Source of the DNA: Companilactobacillus zhachilii
GTDB taxonomy: Bacteria > Bacillota > Bacilli > Lactobacillales > Lactobacillaceae
Length of the DNA stretch: 64,000 nt
Assembly: GCF_003606365.2 (NCBI RefSeq)
Contig: NZ_CP031933.2
Location: forward strand, 682,001-746,000
Direction of reading: 5' to 3'
The notes beneath the pieces are model-generated. The model did no database searches and was not told the origin of the DNA. It saw only the letters and a list, made by a program, of their open reading frames with translations. This document shows, piece by piece, positions 54,808 through 63,770 of this stretch. Both the position numbers and the translations under genes were made by a program. The stretch's first letter is position 1. Every line of letters starts with the position of its first letter.

Positions 54808-54819
54808 TTCAATTTTGAA
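54808..54819. promoter_or_regulatory. Candidate citrate-regulator site 1
   Basis: TTCAATTTTGAA, inverted repeat TTCAA/TTGAA family, in the divergent regulator-citM intergenic region. Confidence 0.45.
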
Positions 54820-54842
54820 AGTTTGTGAACTTTGTGAAACTA

Positions 54843-54871
54843 TTTACATTTTTTGAAAAATAGAGTAGTAT
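54843..54871 (+). promoter_or_regulatory. Promoter of the citM-citP unit
   Basis: TTTACA (54843-54848), 17 bp, TAGTAT (54866-54871). Confidence 0.6.
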
Positions 54872-54881
54872 TCAAATTGAA
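54871..54881. promoter_or_regulatory. Candidate citrate-regulator site 2
   Basis: TTCAAATTGAA, a perfect palindrome around one base, overlapping the end of the -10 box. Confidence 0.45.
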
Positions 54882-54933
54882 AAATGTTAAATTTATTGGA
54901 TATTTTTTAATTATTTAAAAAGAGGCGACACCT

Positions 54934-56082
54934 ATGGATATGGAATTAGTTAAAAAAATACATAAAGCGCATACAGGTGTTCTCCAAATTAATGGAGAAC
55001 TACCTGTTTCAACAATGGAAGAACTTGGTGAGGCATATACACCCGGCGTTGCTGAAATTAGTAAGATCATTGCAAAGAACCATAGCTTGGCTTCTGAATA
55101 TACAGTCAGTGGTAAGTTAGTCGCAATTATTACTGATGGCTCGGCAGTTCTGGGTCTTGGAGATATTGGTCCCCAAGGTGGTCTACCTGTTATTGAGGGT
55201 AAGGCTTTGTTATATAAACGTCTAGCCAACGTAAATGCAATTCCTTTAGCTTTGGACCAAGTTGATGTTGATGAGTTCGTTCAAACGGTTGTTAACATCA
55301 GTAAGAGTTTTGCAGGGATTCATTTGGAAGATATCGCAGCCCCAAGATGTTTTGAAATTGAACAAAAATTGGCAGAAAAACTTGATATTCCTGTTTACCA
55401 TGATGACCAAGAAGGTACAGCAATCGTCGTTCTAGCTGGATTGATTAATGCCGCTAAAGTCGTTAACAAAGACATTAAGGACTTGAAAGTTGTTATTAAT
55501 GGTGTCGGGGCTTCTGGTTTAGCCACAGCCGAATTATTGTTCAAGAGCGGTATCAAGAACATCGTTCTAGTTGATAAAAAGGGTGTTATCGACAACAAAG
55601 AAACAAGTTTAAATGAGTATCAATATGATTTGATGAAACGTATCAATAATCAAACTGGTGCTAAAACTTTAGCTGATGCTATGAAGGGTGCCGATGCCTT
55701 CGTTGGTTTATCAGTCGGTGGGCTTGTTACTAAAGAAATGGTTGCCTCAATGGATGATGGTATCGTCTTTGCTTTAGCTAACCCTAAGCCTGAAATTGAA
55801 CCAGAACTTGCTCAAGCTGCTGGTGCTAAGGTAGTAGCAACTGGTAGTTCACAACATCCTAATCAAGTTAATAATATTTTGGCTTTCCCAGGTCTCTTCA
55901 GAGGTCTTTTGGAAAATCATGTTAATCATTTTAGTTCTGAAATGGAAGCTAGTGTCGCTGAGGGTCTAGCTGCTATGATCACCGATCCAAAACCTGAAAA
56001 AATTATTCCGGGAGTTTTTGATAAGAACGTTGTTAAGACCGTGTCAGATGCAGTTACAAATTTTGTGAAAAATGAGGATTAA
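54934..56082 (+). CDS. citM: Malic enzyme / oxaloacetate decarboxylase
   Basis: 382 aa NAD-dependent malic-enzyme family: YTPGVAEISKII (active-site Tyr), IITDGSAVLGLGDIGPQGGLPVIEGKALLYK (quoted as two motifs ending in the catalytic Lys), GIHLEDIAAPRCFEIE, YHDDQEGTAIV metal site and VVINGVGASGLATAELL dinucleotide loop. In citrate clusters of lactic acid bacteria this protein decarboxylates the oxaloacetate released by citrate lyase to pyruvate. Three-base gap to citP. Confidence 0.9.
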   Translation: MDMELVKKIHKAHTGVLQINGELPVSTMEELGEAYTPGVAEISKIIAKNHSLASEYTVSGKLVAIITDGSAVLGLGDIGPQGGLPVIEGKALLYKRLANVNAIPLALDQVDVDEFVQTVVNISKSFAGIHLEDIAAPRCFEIEQKLAEKLDIPVYHDDQEGTAIVVLAGLINAAKVVNKDIKDLKVVINGVGASGLATAELLFKSGIKNIVLVDKKGVIDNKETSLNEYQYDLMKRINNQTGAKTLADAMKGADAFVGLSVGGLVTKEMVASMDDGIVFALANPKPEIEPELAQAAGAKVVATGSSQHPNQVNNILAFPGLFRGLLENHVNHFSSEMEASVAEGLAAMITDPKPEKIIPGVFDKNVVKTVSDAVTNFVKNED

Positions 56083-56085
56083 ATC

Positions 56086-57414
56086 ATGCAATTGAACTCG
56101 ATTCCTGACGAAGATCAACACAAGAACATCTTCCAAAAGTTTATGGCATTGAATATTGGTATCGTTCCAATGCCGCTTTACCTACTATTATTAGTAGCTT
56201 ATGTCTTATTAACAATTACTAACCAAATGCCTAATGACATGATTGGTGCCATCGGTATTATGACTTTATTCTCTTTTGTCTTGGAAGAAGTCGGAAAACA
56301 TATTCCCGTCTTAAATTCTTTGGGTGGAAAAGTATTAGTCGTTACTTTCTTGCCATCATATTTAGTTTATATGAACTGGCTTCCCCAAAGTACTACGAAG
56401 GTCGTAACTGACTTTATGAACAATAACAACTTTTTAGCTGTTTTCATTGCGCTATTGATTGTTGGTAGTATTTCAGCCATGAACCGTAAGACTTTGATTC
56501 AAGCAAGTATGAGAATCATCGTGGTGCTATTGATCTGTGAAGTTGTGGGGCCACTTGTTGGTATGGGAGTCGGTATGTTATTAGGACTTTCAGCTTACAA
56601 ATCATACTTCTTTATCGTTGCACCAATTATGGCTGGTGGTGTTGGTGAAGGTGCTTTGCCATTATCACTTGGTTATGCCGCTATTATTTCGATGGGTCAA
56701 CAAAATATTTTTGCTCAAATTTTACCTTGCGTTATGTTAGGTAGTTTAGTTGCTGTTATTGAAGCAGGTATTTTGAGACAAATCGGTGTCTGGAGACCTA
56801 ATTTGACTGGTAATGGACGTCTAGTTGAAACAGATAACAGTTCTGATGAATTAGGCAGTTTATCATCAAAATCAGACACAGCTAACATTACTAAGATGCT
56901 TGTTTCAGGTATTTTAGCTATCACACTTTATATGCTAGGTGTTTACATTAATTCAATTATCCACTTGCCAGCTCCAATCGTCTTGTTGATTGTCGTTATG
57001 GTTGCTAAAATGCTGGGCTGGATTCCTGATTCAGTTCAAGAAGGTGGAAAATCACTTTACAGTTTAACTGTTAAAGGTATCTCACCACTCTTACTATTCG
57101 GTGTTGGTGTTGCGATGACACCTTGGAAGTCATTAGTTACAGTCTTTACAAATGTTCCAATGTTGATCACTATTTTCGTTACCGTTACAGCCATCGTTGC
57201 GGCCGCCTTCTTCGCCGCTAAATTCTTGAACATGTATCCAGTTGATACAGCCATTGCCGTTTCATGTTGTTCTGGTCAAGGTGGTACAGGTGCCTTATCT
57301 ATCCTTGCTGCCGGTGATCGAATGAACTTGATGCCATTTGCTCAAGTTGCGGTTCGTTTAGGTGGTGCCATTACCGTTACACTATCAATTTTCTTGATGA
57401 GATTTTTTGCTTAG
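56086..57414 (+). CDS. citP: 2-hydroxycarboxylate (citrate/malate) transporter
   Basis: 442 aa, about eleven helices, 2HCT family. The two GGxG re-entrant loops are visible in AGGVGEGALPLSLGYAAI (about 183-200) and CSGQGGTGALSILAAGDRMNL (second loop), with the conserved Arg in AQVAVRLGG. Exchanges citrate for lactate or acetate, or takes it up with protons. Co-transcribed with citM; the citC gene follows only after the A25/A26 insertion. Confidence 0.92.
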   Translation: MQLNSIPDEDQHKNIFQKFMALNIGIVPMPLYLLLLVAYVLLTITNQMPNDMIGAIGIMTLFSFVLEEVGKHIPVLNSLGGKVLVVTFLPSYLVYMNWLPQSTTKVVTDFMNNNNFLAVFIALLIVGSISAMNRKTLIQASMRIIVVLLICEVVGPLVGMGVGMLLGLSAYKSYFFIVAPIMAGGVGEGALPLSLGYAAIISMGQQNIFAQILPCVMLGSLVAVIEAGILRQIGVWRPNLTGNGRLVETDNSSDELGSLSSKSDTANITKMLVSGILAITLYMLGVYINSIIHLPAPIVLLIVVMVAKMLGWIPDSVQEGGKSLYSLTVKGISPLLLFGVGVAMTPWKSLVTVFTNVPMLITIFVTVTAIVAAAFFAAKFLNMYPVDTAIAVSCCSGQGGTGALSILAAGDRMNLMPFAQVAVRLGGAITVTLSIFLMRFFA

Positions 57415-57429
57415 ATAATTCTTTGGGAG

Positions 57430-57612
57430 TGCCGTCTCCGGGAATGAGAGATTTTTTTACCTGCTGTGGGACCGCCTGGAGCCAAGGTCTCAGGTCTCGG
57501 TTTTGAACTTCGAGAAGACCGCTCGAATTTCAAAACACGTCCGTGGAGTAAGGGCTAAAGCCCTAACTCCACTTTCACTGCAGGTAAAAAATCTCTCATT
57601 CCCTCCGACTAG
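57430..57612 (+). repeat. Family A cloverleaf repeat A25
   Basis: 16 bp after the citP stop, inside the citrate cluster. Arm GGGAATGAGAGATTTTTTTACC with complement GGTAAAAAATCTCTCATTCCC. Hairpin 2 TTCGAG-AAGACCG-CTCGAA type. Faces A26 across 160 bp. Confidence 0.92.
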
Positions 57613-57772
57613 GGTATTGAAATTTCTAGGTTATGACATCTATCAAAGAGATTACCGAGTAAGTAATTATGATTATTTGGATATTTATTCATGTAATTTT
57701 TAAGACATTAGAACCATTAAAATAATTATTACCAATATTCAAATCACCAGTAAATAAACAATTATTAATGAA

Positions 57773-57950
57773 CTAGCCGGAAGGAGTAAGAAATTTAGAT
57801 TGCTGTGAAGGCGGCGTTAGTGCTTTAGCACTTACACCGCGGGACGACTTTTGAGACTTGCGGGTTGTGCAAGGCTCAAAATCGAGGTTGGAGACCTTGG
57901 CTCCAACCGGTCCCCACAGCAAACTAAATTTCTTACTCCTGTAGGCGGAA
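57773..57950 (-). repeat. Family A cloverleaf repeat A26
   Basis: Arm AGGAGTAAGAAATTTAGATTGC with complement GCAAACTAAATTTCTTACTCCT (one mismatch). Hairpin 3 GGCGTTAGTGC/GCACTTACACCGC-type. Its end lies 2-3 bp before the AGGAG ribosome binding site of citC. Confidence 0.92.
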
Positions 57951-57965
57951 CGTAGGAGTTATGTT

Positions 57966-58976
57966 TTGGAGATTACTACATTAGATCTTAAAGATTCCTA
58001 TTACTATGAACAATGGCAAGTCTTGATTGAAAAAGAAGGCTTGGTTATTGAGAATCTTGATGATATCACGGAAACGTTTGGTATCTATGAAGATGATGAA
58101 TTAATTGCGACTGGTTCTTACTTTGAAAATGTTTTGAAGTATTTAGCGATTGAACCTGAGTTTCAAGGTGGAGCAGTTTTTAATAAACTGGTGTCTACTT
58201 TGATCAATGAATTGGCCACGCAAAATATTTTTCACGTTTTCGTTTTTACCAAGCCACAATATAAACAAAGTTTTGAATATTTAGGGTTTCAGGTCGTTGC
58301 TGAAACTGATGTCTCGGTGTTACTTGAGACAGGGGATTATTCGATTGATCAATATATTGCCGATTTACCTAAGGTAGATGGAAAAAATATTTCTGCAATT
58401 GTTATGAATGCGAATCCGTTTACTTTGGGCCATCGCTACTTAGTTGAACAGGCAGCTAAAGCTAGTGATTATGTTTACTTGTTTGTCGTTAATCAAGATG
58501 CCTCGTTATTTACTACAAAGGAACGGATGGACTTGATTGAACAAGGGACTAGCGATTTAGATAATGTCTTGGTTGTCAGTGGGGGGCAATATATGGTGAG
58601 TTTTGTGACATTTCCTTCGTATTTTATTAAGAGTCGAGCTGATGTTGCAACTTATCAAACACAATTGGATGCCCGAGTATTCAAACGTGTAGCCAAGGCT
58701 TTACATATTACGAAACGCTTTGTTGGTAGTGAACCTTATTCACCAACGACTGAGATTTATAATCAGTCACTAGCTAAGGTTTTACCGCCAGAGGTCAGTT
58801 TAGAAATACTCGACCGTAAAGCTGTCCAAAAAGATATTATTAGTGCTACTAAAGTTCGTTCCGCCATCCAAAATAATGACCTAACGAAGGTTCAAAAATA
58901 TGTTCCAGTAACAACGTTTAAGTTTATTAAAAATAATTTACCAACCTTATTAAGGAGGATTCACGATGGAAATTAA
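57966..58976 (+). CDS. citC: [Citrate (pro-3S)-lyase] ligase
   Basis: 336 aa. Acetylates the thiol of the citrate lyase prosthetic group, switching the lyase on. N-terminal GNAT-like part (LAIEPEFQGGAVFNKLVSTL) and a nucleotidyltransferase-like part (VMNANPFTLGHRYLVEQAA; SATKVRSAIQ). TTG start with AGGAG 8 bp upstream. Its stop overlaps the citD start by 11 bp. Confidence 0.93.
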   Translation: MEITTLDLKDSYYYEQWQVLIEKEGLVIENLDDITETFGIYEDDELIATGSYFENVLKYLAIEPEFQGGAVFNKLVSTLINELATQNIFHVFVFTKPQYKQSFEYLGFQVVAETDVSVLLETGDYSIDQYIADLPKVDGKNISAIVMNANPFTLGHRYLVEQAAKASDYVYLFVVNQDASLFTTKERMDLIEQGTSDLDNVLVVSGGQYMVSFVTFPSYFIKSRADVATYQTQLDARVFKRVAKALHITKRFVGSEPYSPTTEIYNQSLAKVLPPEVSLEILDRKAVQKDIISATKVRSAIQNNDLTKVQKYVPVTTFKFIKNNLPTLLRRIHDGN

Positions 58977-59259
58977 GCATACAGCTCTAGCTGGTACTTT
59001 GGAATCAAGTGATATTCAATTCACTTTGTCAAAAGGTACAGGCGTAGAAATCAATCTCGATTCACAAGTTGAAAAACAATTTGGTAACCAAATTAGAAAA
59101 GTTATTACTGACTTATTGGCTGATTATGGCATTGAAAATGTTAATGTCCGTGCCGTTGATAAGGGAGCTTTGGATTGTACAATTAAAGCTCGTTTGATTG
59201 CTGCTATTCAACGTGCAACCGATACACAAAATCAACCTAATTGGGAGGTACTTGGATAA
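58966..59259 (+). CDS. citD: Citrate lyase acyl carrier protein (gamma subunit)
   Basis: 97 aa. Carries the phosphoribosyl-dephospho-CoA group on a serine in AGTLESSDIQ (about residue 14). DKGALDCTIKARLIAAIQRA is the conserved C-terminal helix. Overlaps citC upstream and citE downstream (TAATG). Confidence 0.94.
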   Translation: MEIKHTALAGTLESSDIQFTLSKGTGVEINLDSQVEKQFGNQIRKVITDLLADYGIENVNVRAVDKGALDCTIKARLIAAIQRATDTQNQPNWEVLG

Positions 59260-60161
59260 TGGAACGTTTACGTAGAACCATGATGTTTGTTCCTGGTAAC
59301 AACCCAGCTATGATCAAAGATGCTGGTATTTACGGAGCTGACTCAATTATGTTTGACCTTGAGGACTCTGTTTCTCTAAATGAAAAAGATACAGCTAGAA
59401 TGTTGGTCTTTGAAGCATTACAAAATGTTGATTATGGCAATTCTGAATTAGTTGTGAGAATTAACGGTTTGGATACTGAAATGGGCCGAGCTGATATTTT
59501 TGCCATGGTTAAAGCTGGTGTACAAGTTATTCGTTTGCCTAAGACAGAAACTCCTGATGATGTTGTTGAAACGGAAAAGGTTATCGCTGAAGCTGAAAAA
59601 TTTTTTGGCATTGAAAATGGTCGTACACATATGATGGCCGCCATTGAAAGTGCGGGTGGTGTCTTGAATGCCCCAGCTATTGCCAAGGCTTCTGATCGTT
59701 TGATTGGGATTGCGCTTGGTGCCGAAGATTATGTCACAATGATGAAGACACGCAGATATCCTGATGGAGCTGAACTTTCATTTGCTCGTAACATGATTTT
59801 GCATGGTGCTCGTGCTGCTGGTATTGCGGCCTTTGATACGGTTTATTCAGATGTTGATAACACTGAAGGTTTCAACCACGAAGTTGAAATTATCCATGAA
59901 CTTGGATTCGATGGCAAATCAGTCATCAATCCTCGTCAAATTCCATTAGTTAATGCAATTTATGCACCAACTGAGAAAGAAATCCGTAATGCTAAAGATG
60001 TCTTACATGCGATTGACGAAGCTCACAAGAAGGGTTCAGGTGTTATTTCATTACGCGGTAAGATGGTCGACAAGCCAGTTGTAGCCCGTGCTGAGCGGAC
60101 AATGGCTCTAGCAAAAGCTTCACATTTAGTTGATACGGAGGGCAACATTTATGCTAAATAA
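59259..60161 (+). CDS. citE: Citrate lyase beta subunit (citryl-ACP lyase)
   Basis: 300 aa TIM barrel splitting citryl-ACP into oxaloacetate and acetyl-[60 protein letters not shown] and [15 protein letters not shown] are family blocks, with the Mg-binding Glu/Asp among them. ATG at 59259 overlaps the citD stop; a start 18 bp earlier is not supported. Overlaps citF by 11 bp. Confidence 0.94.
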   Translation: MERLRRTMMFVPGNNPAMIKDAGIYGADSIMFDLEDSVSLNEKDTARMLVFEALQNVDYGNSELVVRINGLDTEMGRADIFAMVKAGVQVIRLPKTETPDDVVETEKVIAEAEKFFGIENGRTHMMAAIESAGGVLNAPAIAKASDRLIGIALGAEDYVTMMKTRRYPDGAELSFARNMILHGARAAGIAAFDTVYSDVDNTEGFNHEVEIIHELGFDGKSVINPRQIPLVNAIYAPTEKEIRNAKDVLHAIDEAHKKGSGVISLRGKMVDKPVVARAERTMALAKASHLVDTEGNIYAK

Positions 60162-61692
60162 AGTAAATCGTGAAATTCCTGATGATATTTTAAAAGAAAA
60201 GAACTACAAACCATTTGAAACAACTGAAATTGGCAGTCCCGAAACAACTTATGTGGCTCACCAAGTAAAAGTTTCTCAAGGTGATAATAAATTAGTTGAA
60301 TCAATTCCAGAAGTGATTGAAAAGGCTGGTTTGAAGAATGGTATGACCATTTCTTTCCACCATCATTTCCGTGAAGGTGACTTTGTTTTTAACATGGTCA
60401 TGCAAGAAATTATTAATGAAGGTTTCCAAGATTTAACACTTGCTCCTAGTTCACTAACAAACGTTATGAACGATATGGTAATTAAGGCTATCAAAGCGGG
60501 AACAATTACCCACATCACTTCATCTGGTATGCGTGGAACACTAGGTGACTTTATTTCTCACGGTGGTTTAAAAGACCCAGTTGTTCTACGTTCACATGGT
60601 AACCGTGCTCGTTCAATCGAAAATGGTGATATCAAGATTGATGTTGCTTTCTTAGGTGTCCCAAATGCGGATGCTGTTGGTAACGCTAATGCCATTCATG
60701 GTGATGCGGTCTTTGGTTCAATGGGTTATTCATTGATGGATGCTAAGTATGCTGACAAGGTCGTCTTGTTAACCGATACAATCATGCCTTATCCAAACAC
60801 TCCAGCCAGCATTGAACAAACACAAGTTGATTACGTTGTGAAAGTTCCTAAGGTCGGAGATCCTGATAAAATTGGTTCCGGTGCAACTCGTTTTACTAAG
60901 GACCCTAAGGAATTGAAGATTGCGGAAATGGTTAACCAAGTAATTACTCATTCACAATACTTCAAAGATGGCTTTAGTTTCCAAACGGGTTCTGGTGGTG
61001 CTGCCCTTGCCGTCAGTCGTTATCTTAGAAAATCAATGCTTGCTAAGAATATTAAGGCCTCATTTGCTTTAGGTGGAATTACTAAGCCAACGGTTGATTT
61101 ACTTGAAGAAGGTCTTGTTAACAAGATTTTAGATGTCCAAGATTTCGATAAAGGTGCTGCTGCAAGTATGGCAAGCAATGAGAACCAACAAGAAATTGAT
61201 TCTTCATGGTATGCTGATCCATATAACAAGGGTGCTGCCGTTAATCAACTAGATGTCTGCATCTTGTCAGCTTTGGAAATCGATACTAAGTTTAACGTTA
61301 ACGTTATGACTGGTTCTGATGGTGTCTTGCGTGGAGCCATTGGTGGACACCAAGATGCTGCTAACGCTAAATTGACTATTATTTCTGCACCACTTGTTCG
61401 TGGTCGTATCGCCACAGTTGTGAATGACGTGACAACCGTTGTTACACCTGGTGATAGCATTGATGTTTTAGTTACTGAAGTTGGTATTGCTATCAACCCT
61501 AAACGTAAAGACTTAATTGAAGCCTTGAAGAATGTTCCCGGAGTTCCTGTTTATACCATTGAAGAACTTCAAAAACGTGCCCAAGCAATTGTTGGTAAGT
61601 CAGAACCACTTGAATTTACTGACAGACCAGTTGCTTTGATTGAATACCGTGATGGTAGTTTGATCGATACAGTTTACCAAGTTAAAGACTAG
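60151..61692 (+). CDS. citF: Citrate lyase alpha subunit (citrate:acetyl-ACP transferase)
   Basis: 513 aa CoA-transferase-like protein that swaps acetyl for citrate on the carrier. [67 protein letters not shown] and [17 protein letters not shown] are typical. The ATG at 60151 has GGAGGG upstream. Stop 10 bp before citX. Confidence 0.94.
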   Translation: MLNKVNREIPDDILKEKNYKPFETTEIGSPETTYVAHQVKVSQGDNKLVESIPEVIEKAGLKNGMTISFHHHFREGDFVFNMVMQEIINEGFQDLTLAPSSLTNVMNDMVIKAIKAGTITHITSSGMRGTLGDFISHGGLKDPVVLRSHGNRARSIENGDIKIDVAFLGVPNADAVGNANAIHGDAVFGSMGYSLMDAKYADKVVLLTDTIMPYPNTPASIEQTQVDYVVKVPKVGDPDKIGSGATRFTKDPKELKIAEMVNQVITHSQYFKDGFSFQTGSGGAALAVSRYLRKSMLAKNIKASFALGGITKPTVDLLEEGLVNKILDVQDFDKGAAASMASNENQQEIDSSWYADPYNKGAAVNQLDVCILSALEIDTKFNVNVMTGSDGVLRGAIGGHQDAANAKLTIISAPLVRGRIATVVNDVTTVVTPGDSIDVLVTEVGIAINPKRKDLIEALKNVPGVPVYTIEELQKRAQAIVGKSEPLEFTDRPVALIEYRDGSLIDTVYQVKD

Positions 61693-61702
61693 GAGAGAAA
61701 TA

Positions 61703-62247
61703 ATGATTGATGTATTTTCTAAAGGGTTCAACAAGATATTGCCCATGTTTTAAATAATCGTGATGCCCGTGTGTTAGAACAGAAGCAGTTGTTAAGCCAA
61801 GTGAAAAGTAATCAATCATTAGTCAGTGCTAAGTTGAATACTCCCGGTCCCATTAAAAACAATTATTATTTAGCCGACTTTTTTCAAAAAGGATTAAATA
61901 TCTTTTTACAAGGGATGAAAGTTGACTATCGATTATTGTGGGACGTTGCCACTGGTTCTGAAGCTTTCTTAATTGTTGCTGGCGAGGCGAAAGATATTAA
62001 AAAAATTGCGATTGAATTTGAGGATAGCAATGAATTTGGCCGCCTGTTTGATATCGATGTCTTAGTGGTTGATAATGGTGTTATTCGTCCGTTAAGTCGG
62101 CAAGAGTTTGCCCAGCCAGAACGGAAATGTTTAATGTGTGATAAACCGGCCAAAGTTTGTGCCCGCAGTCGCACACATAGTGTTGAAGCTATGCAAGCTT
62201 ATATAAATAAACTAATTAATAAAAATTTGGAGATCTTATGGAATTAA
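61703..62247 (+). pseudogene. citX: Apo-citrate lyase phosphoribosyl-dephospho-CoA transferase, frameshifted
   Basis: Attaches the prosthetic group to CitD. The gene starts at ATG 61703 with AGGAGAG upstream and reads MIDVFSKG, but at GGG 61724-61726 the frame shifts. One additional G would continue into VQQDIAHVLNNRDARVLEQK and on to ERKCLMCDKPAKVCARSR and SVEAMQAYI, giving 181 aa. As it stands the frame ends after 16 codons, and translation could only resume internally, losing the N-terminus. Either a real lesion that would block lyase maturation, or a sequence error. Overlaps citG by 10 bp. Confidence 0.88.
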
Positions 62248-63050
62248 GGACACGTTTAGCCAACGCGGCATTGAAAGCTCTATTATACGAAGTAGATGTA
62301 CAACCTAAACCAGGTTTAGTTGATCCGGTCGATCATACGACCCATTTAGATATGGATGTGTTTACTTTTATCGACAGTGCTGTGTCATTACGACCATACT
62401 TTGAACGCTTTGCTCAGGCAGGAATTGATTTTGCTGGTGAAGATTTAACGAAACTTTTCCATGAAATTCGTCCAATTGGGATGGAAGCTGAAAAAGCAAT
62501 GTTTGAAGCTACTGGGGATATTAATACCCATAAAGGAGCCATTTTCTCCTTGGGAATTTTGTTGGCGGCAGCCGGCTTCGATGAGAAAAATATCCGTCAG
62601 ACAACTGAGAGAATGTTGCGAGGACTAACTGAACATGATTTCAAAGATCTCGATAAAAAGAAACAATTAACTAATGGTGAGAAGATGTTTCTACAATATG
62701 GCATTACAGGCATTCGTGGAGAAGCCGAACGTGGCTATCCAACCGTGTTTGAAAAATCGTTGCCATATCTTAAAGCTCACTTTGGCAATGATTTTGGAAC
62801 AGTCTTATTAGATACCTTGATGGTGATTGTTTCTGAATCATACGATTCCAATGTTGTGAAACGTGGAAACCTTGAGTCATTAGAAAATATTCAAAAATAT
62901 GCTGAGAATATTTTAGTAGAAGGTGGTTGTAGCCATACTGAGGGTCGTGAAACACTCGACGATATGAACAGTTACTGCAATGAAAACAATTTGAGCCTCG
63001 GCGGAAGTGCCGATTTACTGATTGTTACAATTTTCTTGTTTTTGATATAA
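62238..63050 (+). CDS. citG: Triphosphoribosyl-dephospho-CoA synthase
   Basis: 270 aa. Makes the prosthetic-group precursor from dephospho-CoA and ATP. ALLYEVDVQPKPGLVDPVDHT, GDINTHKGAIFSLGIL, GEAERGYPTVFEKSLP and the C-terminal LGGSADLLIVTIFL are conserved. ATG at 62238 lies in the end of citX. Last gene of citC-D-E-F-X-G; repeat A27 starts 18 bp after the stop. Confidence 0.92.
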   Translation: MELRTRLANAALKALLYEVDVQPKPGLVDPVDHTTHLDMDVFTFIDSAVSLRPYFERFAQAGIDFAGEDLTKLFHEIRPIGMEAEKAMFEATGDINTHKGAIFSLGILLAAAGFDEKNIRQTTERMLRGLTEHDFKDLDKKKQLTNGEKMFLQYGITGIRGEAERGYPTVFEKSLPYLKAHFGNDFGTVLLDTLMVIVSESYDSNVVKRGNLESLENIQKYAENILVEGGCSHTEGRETLDDMNSYCNENNLSLGGSADLLIVTIFLFLI

Positions 63051-63067
63051 AAGGCTTGAGGTAAAAA

Positions 63068-63248
63068 TGCCGCAGGGGGACGAAACGAATAAGTCGCTGT
63101 GAGGACCGATTCGAGCCAAAGAGCGGTCTCGAATCTCGATTTCGAACTTCGCATAACCCGCGGATTTCAAAATACGTCCAGTGGAGTAAGTGATAAATCG
63201 CCAACACCACTACCACTGCTGACTTATTCGTTTCGTCACCCTGCTAGT
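63068..63248 (+). repeat. Family A cloverleaf repeat A27
   Basis: Arm AGGGGGACGAAACGAATAAGTC with complement GACTTATTCGTTTCGTCACCCT. Core somewhat decayed: hairpin 3 GTGGAGTAAGTGATAAATCGCCAA is imperfect. No minus partner before the next gene. Confidence 0.88.
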
Positions 63249-63283
63249 GTATTAAGTTCAAAATAAATAATTATTGATATCCA

Positions 63284-63334
63284 GAAAAAACGTCTATGGA
63301 AGAAAGTTTAATTTCTTTCATAGACGTTTTTTTG
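63284..63334 (-). terminator. Terminator between citG and the SLAP-like gene
   Basis: AAAAAACGTCTATG-GAAGAAA/TTTCTTTCATAGACGTTTTTT, works in both directions, directly behind the minus-strand gene. Confidence 0.85.
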
Positions 63335-63344
63335 ATTTAATATT

Positions 63345-63770
63345 CTAAAGCCAAGTACTGTCATTGACCTGAACTAGCTTATCTTTGGATTCTTTGTAGT
63401 AAGTGCTATGTGTAAATGCATCGGCGCTACCAATTGAACAAACGGTGCCTTCTGCTAGATGTTTGGATAACTTTTGACCTTTTAGATTGTAAAGAACAGC
63501 TTTAGTTGTCGTTTCTAGGCGAAAGTCATTAGGTGAATCTGTTTCAATCATGCTGGAATCAGTTTGTGTATCTTTAGTTAGAATCTTCACATCACTAGCT
63601 TTAACCAATTCATCTTTGCCGACACGGTAGTAGAATCCTTGAGGCGTTAGGTCCTTATAGGAAGTGGTGGTCGCTGCTTGAGCTGTATCAGTCAATGCCG
63701 GAATACTTGTCACACCAGTACCGATGATTAGTAGGGAAGTTAAAAGAAGCATCTTTTTTGTCAATTTCAT
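63345..63770 (-). CDS. Small secreted SLAP-like protein
   Basis: 141 aa. Signal peptide to about residue 32 (LTDTAQAA), then two short SLAP-type stretches (QGFYYRVGKDELVKASDVKIL and STYYKESKDKLVQVNDSTWL, each ending in the W/V-x-DV pattern). No catalytic domain. Start at 63770 chosen for AAGAAGG upstream. Probably wall-attached. The 230 bp upstream to the window end hold no gene I can support. Confidence 0.8.
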   Translation of the reverse strand: MKLTKKMLLLTSLLIIGTGVTSIPALTDTAQAATTTSYKDLTPQGFYYRVGKDELVKASDVKILTKDTQTDSSMIETDSPNDFRLETTTKAVLYNLKGQKLSKHLAEGTVCSIGSADAFTHSTYYKESKDKLVQVNDSTWL

